Shown: positions 46,446 through 58,470 of the stretch, piece after piece | How the letters are laid out: each line of letters opens with the position of its first letter | How positions within the stretch are numbered: the stretch's first letter is position 1 | Source of the DNA: Hemerocallis citrina | Lineage: Eukaryota > Streptophyta > Magnoliopsida > Asparagales > Asphodelaceae | Reading direction: 5' to 3' | NCBI GenBank assembly: GCA_017893485.1 | Contig: CM030360.1 | Coordinates: forward strand, 145,204,516 to 145,268,515 | DNA length: 64,000 bases | Position numbers and translations under genes: made by a program | Notes under the pieces: model-generated | The model's input: only the letters and a program-made list of their open reading frames with translations | What the model was told of the DNA's origin: nothing | Databases searched by the model: none

Positions 46446-46780
46446 GTAGCAGCCGCGGAGATAGGTGGTTCAACGAGAGGTTCATCAACAGGTTCAGGCT
46501 GATATTTGGGTGGGACCATTTCTGAGGGCCCACACCCTCGTATTTCAAGCTCAAGGAGGTCCATCAGTAGAGGTTAGCAGGGAGGGAGTGGGAATTAGTC
46601 GGGGGGAGGGGAGGTAAGGAGCTAGCAATGGGGAGGATCTGGTGAAAGGGGGGGGGGGCGGGAGTTCTCTGGAAAAAAAAAGTTTTGAGGCTCACATTTG
46701 GTTGTAGGTAAAGCATGGTCATACCTTATGATTTTTAAACCAAAATTTATCAAATGGGCTATTTTTGGTTTAATAATAGG
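46446..46780. other. Target DNA right of the TRIM cluster
   Basis: Probably the continuation of the retroelement remnant at 39562-41252 (minus strand Pro-rich reading), ending near 46640 in a G-rich stretch. No intact gene. Confidence 0.4.
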
Positions 46781-47657
46781 TAGGGATTAGCACTTGTATC
46801 AGGTCTTATCAGTCCTGGTAGTGCACTACCCAGATCCGGATCTGTTGCTGTACGGGTCCAAATGTTGGACCCAGACCGGTGAGAAGTGGGTCGGGTCCAG
46901 GTCCGTGTCTGGGAAATAACTTGAAACCCGATTAATTTCATATCCATTACTATCATCATCCTCCATCTCCTAATTAGCCAATCTATATATATAAAAAATC
47001 AACATAATCTTGAGCTAAAACAAGAATGAAATCAAATGAATTACCTGCTGGTTTCTACTGATTCATAGACTGATTCCTACACAAAAATTTACAAATCAAA
47101 AGAATCAAAAATCTCATTTTCGATCATAAAAAGGGAGCAGGTGGCGGGCGTGAGCAGGGCAAGGATAGAGGAAGCGACGTGCTTGAGTGGGGCGACAGGC
47201 GTGAGCGGCGAGTGGGGTAGCAGGCGGGTGGTAGCATGTAGTAGAGGGTTAGGGTTTGGATTTAATTGGTATTTGAAGATTAGGGTGAGTGAGGGTGGAG
47301 AGTAGGGGCAGAAAGGGGGTGGAGAGCGGGAGCGACGAGGGGGCAGCATTGGGTGAGGGCGGCTGGTAAGCGCGAGGTAGGAGAGTAAATAAGATATTAG
47401 GGTTTGGAAAGTAAATAGGAGATTAGGGTTTGGAAAGTTAGGGTTTGATTTGGGAGATGGAGGACTTTTATATTCGGGTCCAGGTCTGGGTCTATTTGAA
47501 GTGGACCCGGACCCGGACACGGACCCGAAAATGCAATGGGACCAATTCCAGGACCTGGACTCGACCTGCAATAGACCAAGTCGGTTCTGGACCAAGTTGG
47601 TTATGGTCCAATGTTGAGTTCAGGTCGGGTCCGGGTATCAGATATTTATACCAGCAC
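46781..47657. mobile_element. hAT-like MITE rich in GGGTCCGGGTC
   Basis: Imperfect inverted ends (tagggattagcacttgtatc on the left; gataccc ... taccagcactaggg on the right) enclose gggtccgggtcc-type sequence on both arms (46850-46915, 47475-47640), so the element is largely self-complementary. Candidate 8-bp flanks ataatagg and ttaatggg match at 6 positions. The middle is G-rich and non-coding. Confidence 0.5.
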
Positions 47658-50600
47658 TAGGGCTTAATGGGCTAGGCTGGGCTGGGACTGTAGAGGGTTG
47701 GGACGGTTTGGGCTGTGACTGGGGCTAGTCCTTGAGAGGGGGACCCTGGCCCGGACTAGGTCCCCGAGCCTGCTATGCCCAGTTCCGAGCTGACCTGGGT
47801 CAGGCCTCGTTAATTGATTTTTTAAAAATATGAAATCTCACATATTGTTTCCTCTCTATCTCTTAACATCTAAAATAAATAAATAATATACAATATTGTA
47901 GGAAATTTTGATGTACAAGAATCATAAAAAATATATTATTTTTCTCAATTCTTGAAACTTGGGTTTACAAAGGTGAAAAAAAATGTAATACATACAAATT
48001 ACAATATTACATGGTAAAGGGAATGATTGAGACTCTAGAGTTTGAGATAGCCTATGGTTAAATTGAAAAGAGGGCTTGGACTATTTGTCTTTCATCTCTA
48101 CTTAACCTAAACCTATGATTCCATCGCTCTAAATTCCCTAGTGAGCTTCCACTGCAACACATCAATAATCTTCAATCTTCAATATTCAATCTTCATTGTT
48201 CGTCTTCTGGAAATAAGGTCTTTAATCTTCAAGAGTATGTTTTAATTGTTCATCTTCTGAAGTATTGCTACCACTTGTTGAGGTATCTTGTATTCCTTGA
48301 GCCATGTCCTCCGCTTTCATCAAATCTTCACTGCACATGAGCATCTCCAAATTCTTCAGCATCAAGTGATTCCTTTTCTCGTTCAATATCCTACCGCCAA
48401 GAGAAAAAGTACTTTCCGATACTATGGTGGACACCGGGGAAGTTAGTAGATCTTTAGACATATGATAAAGAATATTATATGAACTTGCATTGTGTTTCCA
48501 CCATGATAACACCTCATCAATCTTTTGTTCAATTGAAAGTTGTGCATTATATTAATGTAATTCATTACGTGCATTAGCCATATGTTTTTTTTCTCCATTT
48601 AATAAGATTAATTACATCACTTGTTGCATCTTCAAATGCAATTCTCTTACCTCTCGCTCTGGAAGAAATTGATGATGTACTTGTTGTATGTAGTGTATAA
48701 GGAGAAGATGCAAAAGTTCTATCATAACTATCATATAAATTATTTAATACGGTCTCAAATTTATCTATAAAAGCATTATGATCATAAGAATCAACTCCAA
48801 CCATATAAAATCAATCAATCAAATTCTTCGTACAATCTTACTTGATACGATAATTCATCACACTAGCAACACAATACAACACAGAAATATGGTGCAAGTA
48901 TTTCATAAATTTATCATAAGCGGGAACTATTGAGATAATCAAAAGGTCATGCATCATTTCTTGAAAATTTTTCATCATAGTAACTATCATAAGCAAAATA
49001 CCACTTGAAGTAGACGCATAAGATTTTGAAAATTTTACGGTTGCGGTTTGAAAAGGTTGTAAATTTTTTAACAAACTTATGGCAAAATCCCAAGATTCAT
49101 CACTCATACAAAATTTTTCCATATATCTTGCAATACAAAAATCATTTATAACCGAACTGTATTCACTAACAACCATAAGTAGGTCGTAAGTAGAATTCCA
49201 ACGATGTATAACATATTTAGGCAATTTTCTAAAGTGTATTTTCTTAAGCTTACACTATTGTTTGAATGCTTGAAGATTAATATCATTCAAATCTATGAAA
49301 TGTACACAATCTCTTATTGAATCCATATATGGTTCAACTATCTTCAATGCATATTGCACTGACAAATTCAGAATATGACATGCACATATAATATGAAATA
49401 TTTCAGGCTCTATAGACTAAAACTCTTGAATTAATCAATAATTTGTCCTTGTATTATTGGCGGCATTATCAAAACCAATAGCCAAAATTTTATCATGAAC
49501 ATGAAAAATGGTGCATGCTTGTATTATATGTATTACGAGCCACTGCATTATGAGGATACATCAAATATCCAAATTGCATGATCCTGTTTTGAAGGATTCA
49601 ATCAGTATTAATCCAATGACATGTTACACACATCATTGAAACATCGTTAATTATAACATTTTTAACAATTGGAGGTTAATGAAACTCTACAAGTTAAGGA
49701 ATACAAAGTTGAAATTAAAAAAACCTTTAGCATGTTCATTGATTTTAAAACGATCTGTTTTCACGGTATTCTCAGGAATTCGTTTTTAGTGTGGGTTTAA
49801 AGCAGTTTGGTTAAAAGTCTTTAAGTTCCTACTGTTGGAATAAGAAAACAACAACTCATCCTTAATGACGAGTTAGCCATTTCCATTCATATTAGATCAT
49901 GATCATTACTATGACTATCCACATGACTAGTCATATGGTTGATTTTTTGTTGTGTGGGATGATCATTGAATAGGTCCGCGTGTTCTCTTTTCAAGTGTCG
50001 CATAAATGTACTCATCCATGCACCCACTTTCCACGTGAAAGCGGTTTTACACTTGTTACATATCTTGTGGCCCTCTTTCGAATTGCCTTAAGATGAAACA
50101 AATGTATAATATTGGTGGATTTCGGAAGTTTCACCTCTCTATTTTCGGGAAGAAGTTGGGTGATCGGTGTCTTGTGTTTGTATATGTTCAACAAGAATTT
50201 CATCATCATATGTATGTGGAAACTCAGAAATTTGAGTATCACAATCTCTACTACTATCAATATCCAATTGTGATGTGTTGGTGAATTCTTGTCCACTCTG
50301 GCTACGTGAACCTGAAGATGACATTAATATATGAAAATTCGAAAATTGAGTGAAGAAAATATATAAGAAACAAACAATCTACAAATTAACAACTAAGTGA
50401 TCTAACAAATATTGAACTATAAAAATTTAAAATTGATACGGCACTAGAAGAATTCGAAGAGAAAATTGAGAATGCTTCTTGAATGTTTATTCTCTTCCTT
50501 ACTTCCAAACATTGCAAGAGAAAATTTGAGAACGCTTCTTGAATGTTCTTTGCTTCTTTTCTTTCAAAAATTGCAAGAGTAAATTGAGACTTGAGAGTTG

Positions 50601-51095
50601 AGACTTGATTTGGAATGAATTGTTGGAAACCTGAATTTCGAATGAATTGTTGGAAACTTGAAAACTTGAAAGAATTGTTTGGAATGGGAGAATTGAGAGA
50701 GTTGTTTGAAGATTTTTTAATGAAGAAAATTGTATAGAAGGGGCGGGTATTTATAGATTTCCATAATTTTTAGGTTTCCCAAAATACCCCAGAAACTATA
50801 GTCGTTTCTGATCGTTTATAGCCGTTTGGTGTGGGGGGGGGGGGGGGGGGGGGTATAGTAATCTTGTATTTTAAATTAAGAAAAGAAAAAGAATATTTTA
50901 AAAAACAAGTCTCCAACGGCCGGTCCGGTCGGGTCGACCATTGGAGCCCTCTGGGTCGACCCTAGTCCTAGTCCCGAAGTGGTCTGGATCGACCCCGAGC
51001 CCCTTCTGGGATACCTCAAACTAGCCTGACCCGCTAATATTAAGCGGGCCGGTTCTTGCCCAAAATGGACCGGTTTGGCCCACTTGCCATCCCTG
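47658..51095 (-). mobile_element. RICESLEEPER-like hAT element, decayed
   Basis: A minus-strand transposase pseudogene lies between G/C-rich terminal regions. The right end reads, on the minus strand, CAGGGATGGCAAGTGGGCC, typical of this hAT group; the left end tagggcttaatgggctagg is a diverged match. A clear 8-bp duplication was not found, perhaps because the MITE abuts the left end. A run of G (about 50826-50853) is part of the right terminal region. Confidence 0.7.
48225..50324 (-). pseudogene. hAT (RICESLEEPER-like) transposase pseudogene
   Basis: Order on the minus strand: N-terminal Ser/Asp-rich part (50324-50100), a BED zinc finger (about 50065-49990; CNKCKTAFTWKVGAWMSTFM then RHLKREH), a long decayed middle with many stops, an RNase-H-like part (49224-48838; MPKYVIHRWNSTYDLLMVV), and the C-terminal hAT dimerisation domain (48512-48222; SKDLLTSPVSTIVSESTFSL then GGRILNEKRNHL). 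Stops and frameshifts throughout show it is inactive. Confidence 0.85.
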
Positions 51096-51495
51096 AGCTG
51101 AGCCTATAGGATTTAGTGGGCTCCTGTTTCACTTGAGCATTCTTTTGAGGTACCACTTACAAAGGAAAATATAGGTACATGATGACTTAGAAATCTAAGA
51201 GCCTATTGAAAAGCCCCTCCAGCCATCTACCGATGTTTTGTTTTTGTTGTTGTTATTGTTGTTATGTAATAGAATCAACTGTATGTCTTTACCTAAACTG
51301 TATATAATGTAAGTCGTGATTCACTCAAGACTTATGACTCAAGGATACTTCGGGTCTGTTTGGTTTGTTTTTTGTTTTTTTTTTTCCAAAACCCCAAAAC
51401 CCGTTTGGTTAGGTAGTTTTGTGAAAACAGTTTTCACAAAACTCCACTTCAACTATTTTTTGTTTTTTCACATCCTCTCTCTAAATATATTTATA

Positions 51496-51547
<52 letters not shown>

Positions 51548-51570
51548 TTATAATATATTATTGTTACATA

Positions 51571-51610
<40 letters not shown>

Positions 51611-51897
51611 TTATATATATATATAATTATTATTATAATATATATGATTATTTCATATATACTATTTTATACATACTATTATAATATTCTATTATTATTA
51701 TAATATATATTATCATTATTATATATTACTATTATATATTATTATAATTATTATATGTTATTATATATATGTATATAATTAAATATGTTTATTATAATAA
51801 ATTATTTTATATTATTATATAATATACAATTATTATAATATATTATTATTTTATATATAATTTTTTATATATACTATTATTATTATTATATTATTAT
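51096..51897. other. Non-coding DNA with (TTA)n microsatellites
   Basis: Bases 51351-51460 contain gggtctgtttggtttg, a Tourist-like MITE start without a matching right end. From about 51497 the sequence is almost entirely TTA/TA repeats (51497-51545, 51569-51611 and beyond). The Tyr/Ile-rich ORF over it is a repeat artefact. Confidence 0.6.
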
Positions 51898-52485
51898 TGA
51901 TATGGCTAAAAATGGGGTTAAATCGGAACCGTCCAGATTGGGCACGAATCTTGATGCTCGGGGGTAAAAAGGTAATTTCATATACAAGCGGATCCAAAGC
52001 GGGTACTGAATCTCCTTCTCGCAGATCCAATAACCCGCGAATGGATCCACACCTATTGGGTACGGGTTCCGACCCGAGACGAACCCAAATCAACAAGAGA
52101 CAAATCAGGATCCATGATTTGGCCAAATCAATGGCCTTGATTTGCTCTCACCGGGAATCAAGGAAAGATTTCCTAAACAGACTGAGGATTTTGCTCCCGG
52201 CTGTTAGACAGGAAATCAGACCCTTAAACAACTCCCCTGGCGACTATAAATACGACCCCTCTGCCTCCATGACCAGGTTAATCACTTTTTCACCACTTAA
52301 GCTCTTTCTTAATCTTTTCTGATTACTGACAAGAGCGTCGGAGGGTGCGTCACCGGAATCAACCCCGGTGTTTCGCACTTCCTTGCAGGTCGCGGCAGGA
52401 GCAAGAAGGCAGAGTCAACTGTTCTGGTTTTTCTCGGACTCACAAATTCTATCTGTTTACCCCCACACCGAAATCAGCGGTAACA
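51898..52485 (+). repeat. 5' LTR of the Tat element
   Basis: The right end is clear (cagcggtaaca at 52485, three bases before the primer site). The left end is proposed at TGATATGGC (51898), where microsatellite gives way to unique sequence; the true start could be further right. A TATA box (ctataaatacg, about 52245) is present. Confidence 0.6.
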
Positions 52486-52488
52486 GAT

Positions 52489-52507
52489 TGGCGCCGTCTG
52501 TGGGAAC
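52489..52507 (+). promoter_or_regulatory. Primer binding site of the Tat element
   Basis: tggcgccgtctgtgggaac. The first nine bases complement the 3' end of tRNA-Asp; the rest does not, so the primer tRNA is uncertain. The same word is common at this place in plant Tat-type elements. Confidence 0.7.
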
Positions 52508-52553
52508 TACCACACAAACAGCCTCAGCCCTTTCCTTGTCGTCCTCTCCAATC

Positions 52554-54446
52554 ATGCCTCCAAAGAAAGTCAGATCAAGAGGGTCAAACCGGGTGGTCGA
52601 TCCCGCCAACCCTACGGAGGAAGCCCTTATCAATCCTATCCCTCAGTCCGATCTTCCTCCGCCGACCCAGCAGGTCCCACCTCCTCATCCCAAGCAACAA
52701 CCCAACAATGGCCCTTCCGGCCCTAACGGCCGGAAACAGAAGCAGCCCCTCAATGGGGACCATGTCTCGATCCATAATGGGTCCTCGGACTCGATGGCTT
52801 CCCATAATCCCGACCTCCGCCAGATGCTCCTGAACCGCCAGAGGGAAGACGACCTCTGCACTCACCTTGACGAGAGGCGGGCCCGAGAGGGAGCCTCCCA
52901 CCAGCGTCAGGGTGAGCGGTCCCCTCGTCGCCGAGACGGTAGGAGGTCTCCGGACCGCAGAGGTCGAGCGGTGTCTCCCGAGCACCGAAGGAGGAGGCCG
53001 CATTCCCCCGGGGATCGGCGTCATCCGAGGGACCGAGAGGTGCCTATCAGTCGGGCCGAATTCCTCCAGTTTCAGGAGACCGTTCTGCAGGCTCTCAACC
53101 TTCGGCAGAACGTCCAGAATGCTCAGAGGGCTCCGACCCCTCCAAGGGACCCCAGTCCTCGCCGCCGAACCCGAAGCCCTTCCCCGGCTCCCAGCCACCA
53201 GCGGCAGCAATATAGTCCTCGCCGATCCCAGGACTACCGGCGCCAGAGTCCGCGCTCCCCCTCCTATGAAGAGGAGTCCGGGGGGTCGTACGATTACCAG
53301 CGAAGGGACGACGCCCTCATCTGCCGTATCCACGAGGTGGAAAGGCGTATCGGCCGCATGGACAGGGAGGAGGAATCCCGAGCAGGAACCTTTCGTCCCA
53401 GCCGACCCCCCTTCTCACGATCGATCATGGAGGCCCACATACCGAGGAGTTTCAAACCGCCACAGTTTGAAACATACTCAGGGGAATCTGACCCGGTCGA
53501 TCACGTCGAAAGCTTCAAGACCCTGATGCTGATCCATCAAGCTTCCGACGCGGTGCTCTGCAGGACCTTCCCTGCCACCCTCAGGGGGTCGACTCGGGAA
53601 TGGTATTCCAGGCTCGCCCCCTCATCCATCTTCTCATTCGAGCAGTTCGAGACGCTGTTCATTACTCACTTCGTGAGTAGCAGGCGAGCCGAGAAGACAA
53701 GTCTTTCCCTACTGAACCTGCGGCAGGAAAGGGAAGAGAAGCTGCGGGACTATGTGAAGAGATTCACCGCAGAGGTCAGGTCTATCGCCTCCTTAGACCA
53801 GTCCGTGGCCACCGTGGCGTTCCAGTCGAACGTCCTTAACGCCAACCTCCGATCATCCCTAGCCAAGAAGCCCCCGCATGACTTCGCTGACCTCCTCCTG
53901 AGGTGCGAGAAGTACATCCGAGCAGAGGAGGCTGAAGCCCTTCCGAGCTTCGGAGGGCCCTCCACAGGGTCGAAGAGGAAGGCGACGGGGGAAGAGGGGT
54001 CCAAGAAAGCTCAGAAGGACATCGGCGGTCAGTGCCGCCCTCCCCCCAGGTTCGAGAAGTTCACTCCCCTCACCACTAATGTCTCTACTATCCTAATGGA
54101 GGTGGAGAAGGAGGGGGTCATCCCTCCGGCTCTGAGGATGCACACCCCAGCGAAGAGGAGGAACAAAGATAAGTGGTGTTGTTACCACCGAGACCACGGC
54201 CACGACACGAATGATTGCCGGGCTCTGAGAGATGAGATTGAAGCCCTCATCCGGAGAGGGCAGTTGGCCAAATTCGTGAAGGCTAACGATCGGACAGATT
54301 GCAACTCTCCTCCGCCTCGGGGGGCTAACAAGCGCTCCGAGCGGCACGAGGAGACACCCGAGTTCGAGGAGGAACGGGTTCTGCACCTGATCCACGGAGG
54401 CCCCATGGGGGGCTCCTCTAATTCCTCCCGGAAGGCCTTCGTCTGA
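52554..54446 (+). CDS. gag: Gag of the Tat element
   Basis: Starts at ATG 52554 (MPPKKVRSRG), 65 bp after the primer site, and ends at TGA 54444-54446, 630 residues. The N-terminal third is disordered and Arg/Pro/Ser-rich (RRRTRSPSPAPSH). The retrotransposon gag core lies in the middle (REWYSRLAPSSIFSFEQFE ... NLRQEREEKLRDYVKRF). A C-terminal zinc-binding-like motif reads CCYHRDHGHDTNDC, typical of Tat gag. Gag forms the particle and packages RNA. The stop separating it from pol lies in the same frame as pol and is probably a mutation (see findings). Confidence 0.9.
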   Translation: MPPKKVRSRGSNRVVDPANPTEEALINPIPQSDLPPPTQQVPPPHPKQQPNNGPSGPNGRKQKQPLNGDHVSIHNGSSDSMASHNPDLRQMLLNRQREDDLCTHLDERRAREGASHQRQGERSPRRRDGRRSPDRRGRAVSPEHRRRRPHSPGDRRHPRDREVPISRAEFLQFQETVLQALNLRQNVQNAQRAPTPPRDPSPRRRTRSPSPAPSHQRQQYSPRRSQDYRRQSPRSPSYEEESGGSYDYQRRDDALICRIHEVERRIGRMDREEESRAGTFRPSRPPFSRSIMEAHIPRSFKPPQFETYSGESDPVDHVESFKTLMLIHQASDAVLCRTFPATLRGSTREWYSRLAPSSIFSFEQFETLFITHFVSSRRAEKTSLSLLNLRQEREEKLRDYVKRFTAEVRSIASLDQSVATVAFQSNVLNANLRSSLAKKPPHDFADLLLRCEKYIRAEEAEALPSFGGPSTGSKRKATGEEGSKKAQKDIGGQCRPPPRFEKFTPLTTNVSTILMEVEKEGVIPPALRMHTPAKRRNKDKWCCYHRDHGHDTNDCRALRDEIEALIRRGQLAKFVKANDRTDCNSPPPRGANKRSERHEETPEFEEERVLHLIHGGPMGGSSNSSRKAFV

Positions 54447-57400
54447 GAGGTCAATTCGGTCCACAGTGCCCCTCCCCCAAAAGGTCTCGGCATCCCTGTG
54501 TCTTTCTCCGATGCCGACCTCGAAGGGGTCCGAACCCCACACTGCGATGCCCTCGTCATCGACCTCCGCATGGCCAACTTCAAGGTGCAGAGGATTTTAG
54601 TAGACAATGGAAGTTCGGTCAATATCCTCTTCCTCTCGGCCTTCCGAGGCCTGCAGCTGTCCCGAGACCGTCTCAAGCCGGCCGGTTACACACTCCACGG
54701 GTTCACGGGGGTCCCGGTAACCGTCGAAGGGGTGATAACCCTAGACGTTACTGCGGGAAGCACCCCTACTACCCGGACCGAGCCGATGGACTTCATGGTC
54801 GTCGACGTCCCGGCAGCATATAATGTCATCCTGGGCCGACTTGGCCTAGCCGTCCTGGAAGCTGTCCCCTCGGCATACCATTTGAAAATGAAGTTCTCCA
54901 CTCGGTCGGGAGTAGGGGAAGTCAGGGGAAGCCAGGAAACAGCCCGGAAGTGCTACATGACTTCCACCGGGGGACCAGTGCTCTCGCTCGAGACGCTAGA
55001 AATCCCCGAGCCAAAGGCCCGGCCAACGTCCAAGCCGGCGGACGAGTTAGAGGAAGTGCTCTTCTCAGACGAGGATTCGAGCCGGAAGTTCCTCATCAGC
55101 AAATCCTTGCCGACCGCACTATGCTTGGACCTGATTAAATGTATCCGAGATAACCATGACTTGTTTGCATGGTCGGCCGCGGACATGCCCGGCATTTCTG
55201 AGGAACTGCTCGTCCATCGCCTGAGTGTCGAACCGGGGTGCAAACCGGTCCAGCAGAAGAGGCGAAAGTTCGCTCCCGAGCGACAACAGGCCATCCAGGA
55301 GGAGGTTGATAAACTTCTAAAGGCCAAGTTCATACAGGAGGTAAATTACCCCGAGTGGCTGTCGAATGTTGTAATGGTCAAGAAGTCCAATGGCTCGTGG
55401 AGGATATGCATTGACTTCACCGACCTGAACAAGGCGTGTCCGAAGGACCCCTTCTCGCTCCCGAACATCGACACCCTTATCGACGCCACCTCGGGCCATG
55501 AGCTCCTCAGCTTCATGGATGCCTTCTCGGGGTACAATCAAATCCGAATGTTTCCTCCGGACATTCCGAAGACCTCCTTTGTCACCGACCAAGGCCTCTA
55601 CTGCTACCGGGTAATGCCGTTCGGCTTGAAGAACGCAGGCGCCACCTACCAGTGCCCCGTCAACAAGGTCTTCTAGAGCCAGATCGGCCGAAATATGGAG
55701 GTGTACGTTGATGACATGCTCGTCAAGAGCATCCACGGCACCGATCATGTAGCCGACCTCTAGGAGGCCTTCGGCGTGTTGAGAAAGCACAGCATGCGGC
55801 TGAACCCGAACAAGTGTGCGTTCGGGTTCTCCTCGGGAAAATTCCTCGGCTTCATGGTAAGCCAACGAGGAATCGAAGCTAATCCCGAGAAGATTAAGGC
55901 CATATTAGACATGGCCCCGCCCCGGAACATCAAAGAGGTGCAGAAACTTACCGGTCGGCTCGCCGCTATCGGTCGGTTCCTCTCGAAGTCAGGAGAAAAG
56001 TGCCTCCCCTTCTTCAAAGCACTCAGGGGGGCTAAGGGTTTTGAATGGGGTCAGCCACAGCAGGAATCGTTCGACCAGCTGAAGGCCTACTTGGTGAACC
56101 CCCCTCTGCTCAGCAAACCGGTCCCTGGTGAGACTCTCTTCATCTACTTGGCTGCTTCCGAGCAGACCCTGAGTGCTGTCTTGGTGAGAGAGGAGGACCG
56201 GGCCCAAAGGCCCATCTACTACGTGAGCAAGGTGCTTCGGGACGCCGAGCTCCGCTATCCGAGAATAGAGAAGATGGCCTACGCTCTGGTCATGGCCGCG
56301 AGGAAGCTTCGGCCGTACTTTCAATCCCACTCGGTCGTCGTCCTGACCGACCAACCCCTAAAGCTGATACTCCACAAGCCTGAGACCTCGGGTCGGTTGA
56401 TGAAGTGGTCCATAGAGCTGAGTCAGCATGACATCTCTTATCAGCCTCGGACGGCAATTAAGGCGCAGGCCCTCGCCGATTTCATCGTGGAGTCCACTAT
56501 CCCTGAGGTCGGCCACGTCCCGAATGGACCCCCCATTTGGACAGTCTTTGTGGACGGATCGTCCTGTAACGAAGGAAGCGGCGCCGGCATCATACTGAAC
56601 GGCCCTGACAACTTCGTCCTGCAGTACGCAATCCGCATGAACTTCAAGGCCTCGAACAACGAGGCGGAGTACGAAGCACTCATCGCCGGGCTCGAACTCG
56701 CCCGAAGTACTGGAGCCCAGCGCCTCCGGATTCACAGTGATTCCCAACTAGTTGTGAACCAGGTCTTGGGCGAATACGAGGCCCGAGACGAGCGAATGGC
56801 GAAGTACCTCGCTAAGGTCCGGGACCTCATGAGCCGGTTCGAAGAGGCCATCATCGAACGAGTCCCTCGGGAGGAGAATTCACAGGCCGATGTCCTTTCC
56901 AAATTAGCCTCGTCCTCCCTACAAGGTCTTGAACAGACCGTCCTGATCGAAGTCCTCTCTAAGCCGAGCATCGAAGATGAGACGCCTGCCTCGGCGGAGT
57001 TGTTGCCAGTCATGTTACCAGACGATTGGATGAAGCCATTGATAGAATTCTTAAGGGATGGAGTTTTGCCCTCGGATCCCAAAGAGGCTCGCCGAGTCAG
57101 GACCCGGGCCGAGCGGTATGTCCTGATCGAGGGTATCCTATACAAACGCTCTTTCTCTCAAATAGACGGCCGACCGTACCTAAGGTGCCTCTCTCCGGAT
57201 CAGGCCGAATATGCCCTACAAGAACTCCACGAAGGCATCGGAGGAGCGCACTCGGGGTTTAGGTCCTTGGCCCGAAAAGCTTTGAATTATGGGTACTTCT
57301 GGCCGACACTCCTTCAAGACGCCGAACGACACGTTCGGCAATGCAGCTCCTGTCAGAGACACTCTAGCATCCGACGCCTCCCTCAGGCCAACCTCGCCTC

Positions 57401-58292
57401 CCTATCAAGTCCCATCCCCTTCGCAATGTAGGGCATGGACTTACTAGGGCCCTTCCCTCCGGCTCCGGGTCAGTTCAGGTTCTTGGTCGTAGCCATTGAC
57501 TACTTCTCGAAGTGGGTCGAGGCCGAGCCCCTCGCCACTATAACCGAGAACAAAGTGGTACAGTTCTTCTGGAAGAGCATCATATGCAGGTTCGGCGTCC
57601 CCCGTGTCCTCGTAACGGACAACGGGACTCAGTTCACAGGCGCAGCGTTCCGAGCTCTATGCGACGACCTTGCCATTCAGCAGCGCTTCTCGTCCGTCTC
57701 CCACCCTCAGTCGAACGGACAGGCAGAAAATGCTAACCGGCAGATCCTCGCAGGCATCAAGAAAAGGCTCAACAAAAGTTCCAAGGGTTTATGGGTCGAC
57801 CAACTCCCCAACGTCCTATGGAACTACCGCACGAGCAAGCGGACCCCCACAGGCGAGTCCCCTTTCAACCTCACCTATGGGTCCGAGGGCGTGATACCTC
57901 TTGAGGTCGGAATACCTTCCCCTCGGCTCACAGCCTATGATGAAGCACAGAATGCCAGGGACCTCAGAGCAGACTTAGACTTGATAGATGAGCTAAGGGA
58001 AAGGGCGTCGATTCGGCAGCAGAGTTACCGAAGAAGAGTTGAACTAGCGTACAACAAAAGGGTCCGACCCGCCAACCTTAAGCGAGGAGATTTGGTCTTG
58101 AGGAAGCTAGCCATATCCTTCCCCAGTCAGAAGAGCAAGCTGGCTCCGAACTGGGAAGGGCCGTACAGGATCACAAAGGTAGTTCGGCCCGGAACATATC
58201 GCCTCGAAGACCTAGAGGGCAGAGAGCTTCCGAGGACCTGGAATGCCGACCACCTCCTGAAATACCAAAAGAGCGCTCCGACGCCACTCTAA
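54447..58292 (+). pseudogene. pol: Pol polyprotein of the Tat element, interrupted by stops
   Basis: In the same frame as gag. Protease (about 54540-54890; active site VDNGSS at 54600). Reverse transcriptase (about 55200-55990; RICIDFTDLNKACPKDPFSL, active site YVDDM at 55704-55718). RNase H (about 56035-56370). Archaeal-type RNase H (about 56535-56920; [30 protein letters not shown]). Integrase with HHCC finger (57229-57365), core with DLLGPF, VTDNGTQF and GQAEN (57435-57730), and a C-terminal part ending at TAA 58290-58292. TAG stops at 55674-55676, 55761-55763 and 57429-57431 break the frame, the first two flanking the RT active site. No frameshifts seen. Confidence 0.9.
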
Positions 58293-58470
58293 GTAGCATG
58301 GAGTATCGAGCCATTCCAGTCCTCCGACTTGTAACCCATTTTTCATAAATTGTACTATGTAAAACGGTTCGCCGTCAATTATCAATAAAGAAAGCTCTAT
58401 TATGTTTGTGAATTCGCGTGTTTCTCTCCCCTCTTATCACCTGCTTTTTAAATTGTGATTTCAACCAAAG
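58293..58470 (+). other. Start of the 3' non-coding region of the Tat element
   Basis: Non-coding, with an AATAAA word (about 58383) that could serve as a polyadenylation signal. It separates pol from the tandem repeats. Confidence 0.5.

Noticed and set aside
45838..46449. 203-codon plus-strand ORF over TRIM LTR C
   Set aside because: Runs antisense to a non-coding LTR and includes a (TTA)n tract; no domain.
47650..51103. 8-bp target duplication for the hAT element
   Set aside because: The flanks accagcac and agctgagc match at only about half the positions, so no duplication is claimed.
51316..51684. 122-codon Tyr-rich ORF
   Set aside because: Composed of (TTA)n/(TAT)n repeats; a low-complexity artefact.
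52584..53333. 249-codon minus-strand ORF opposite gag
   Set aside because: A shadow of the GC-rich gag frame; no motif and no splice or start context.
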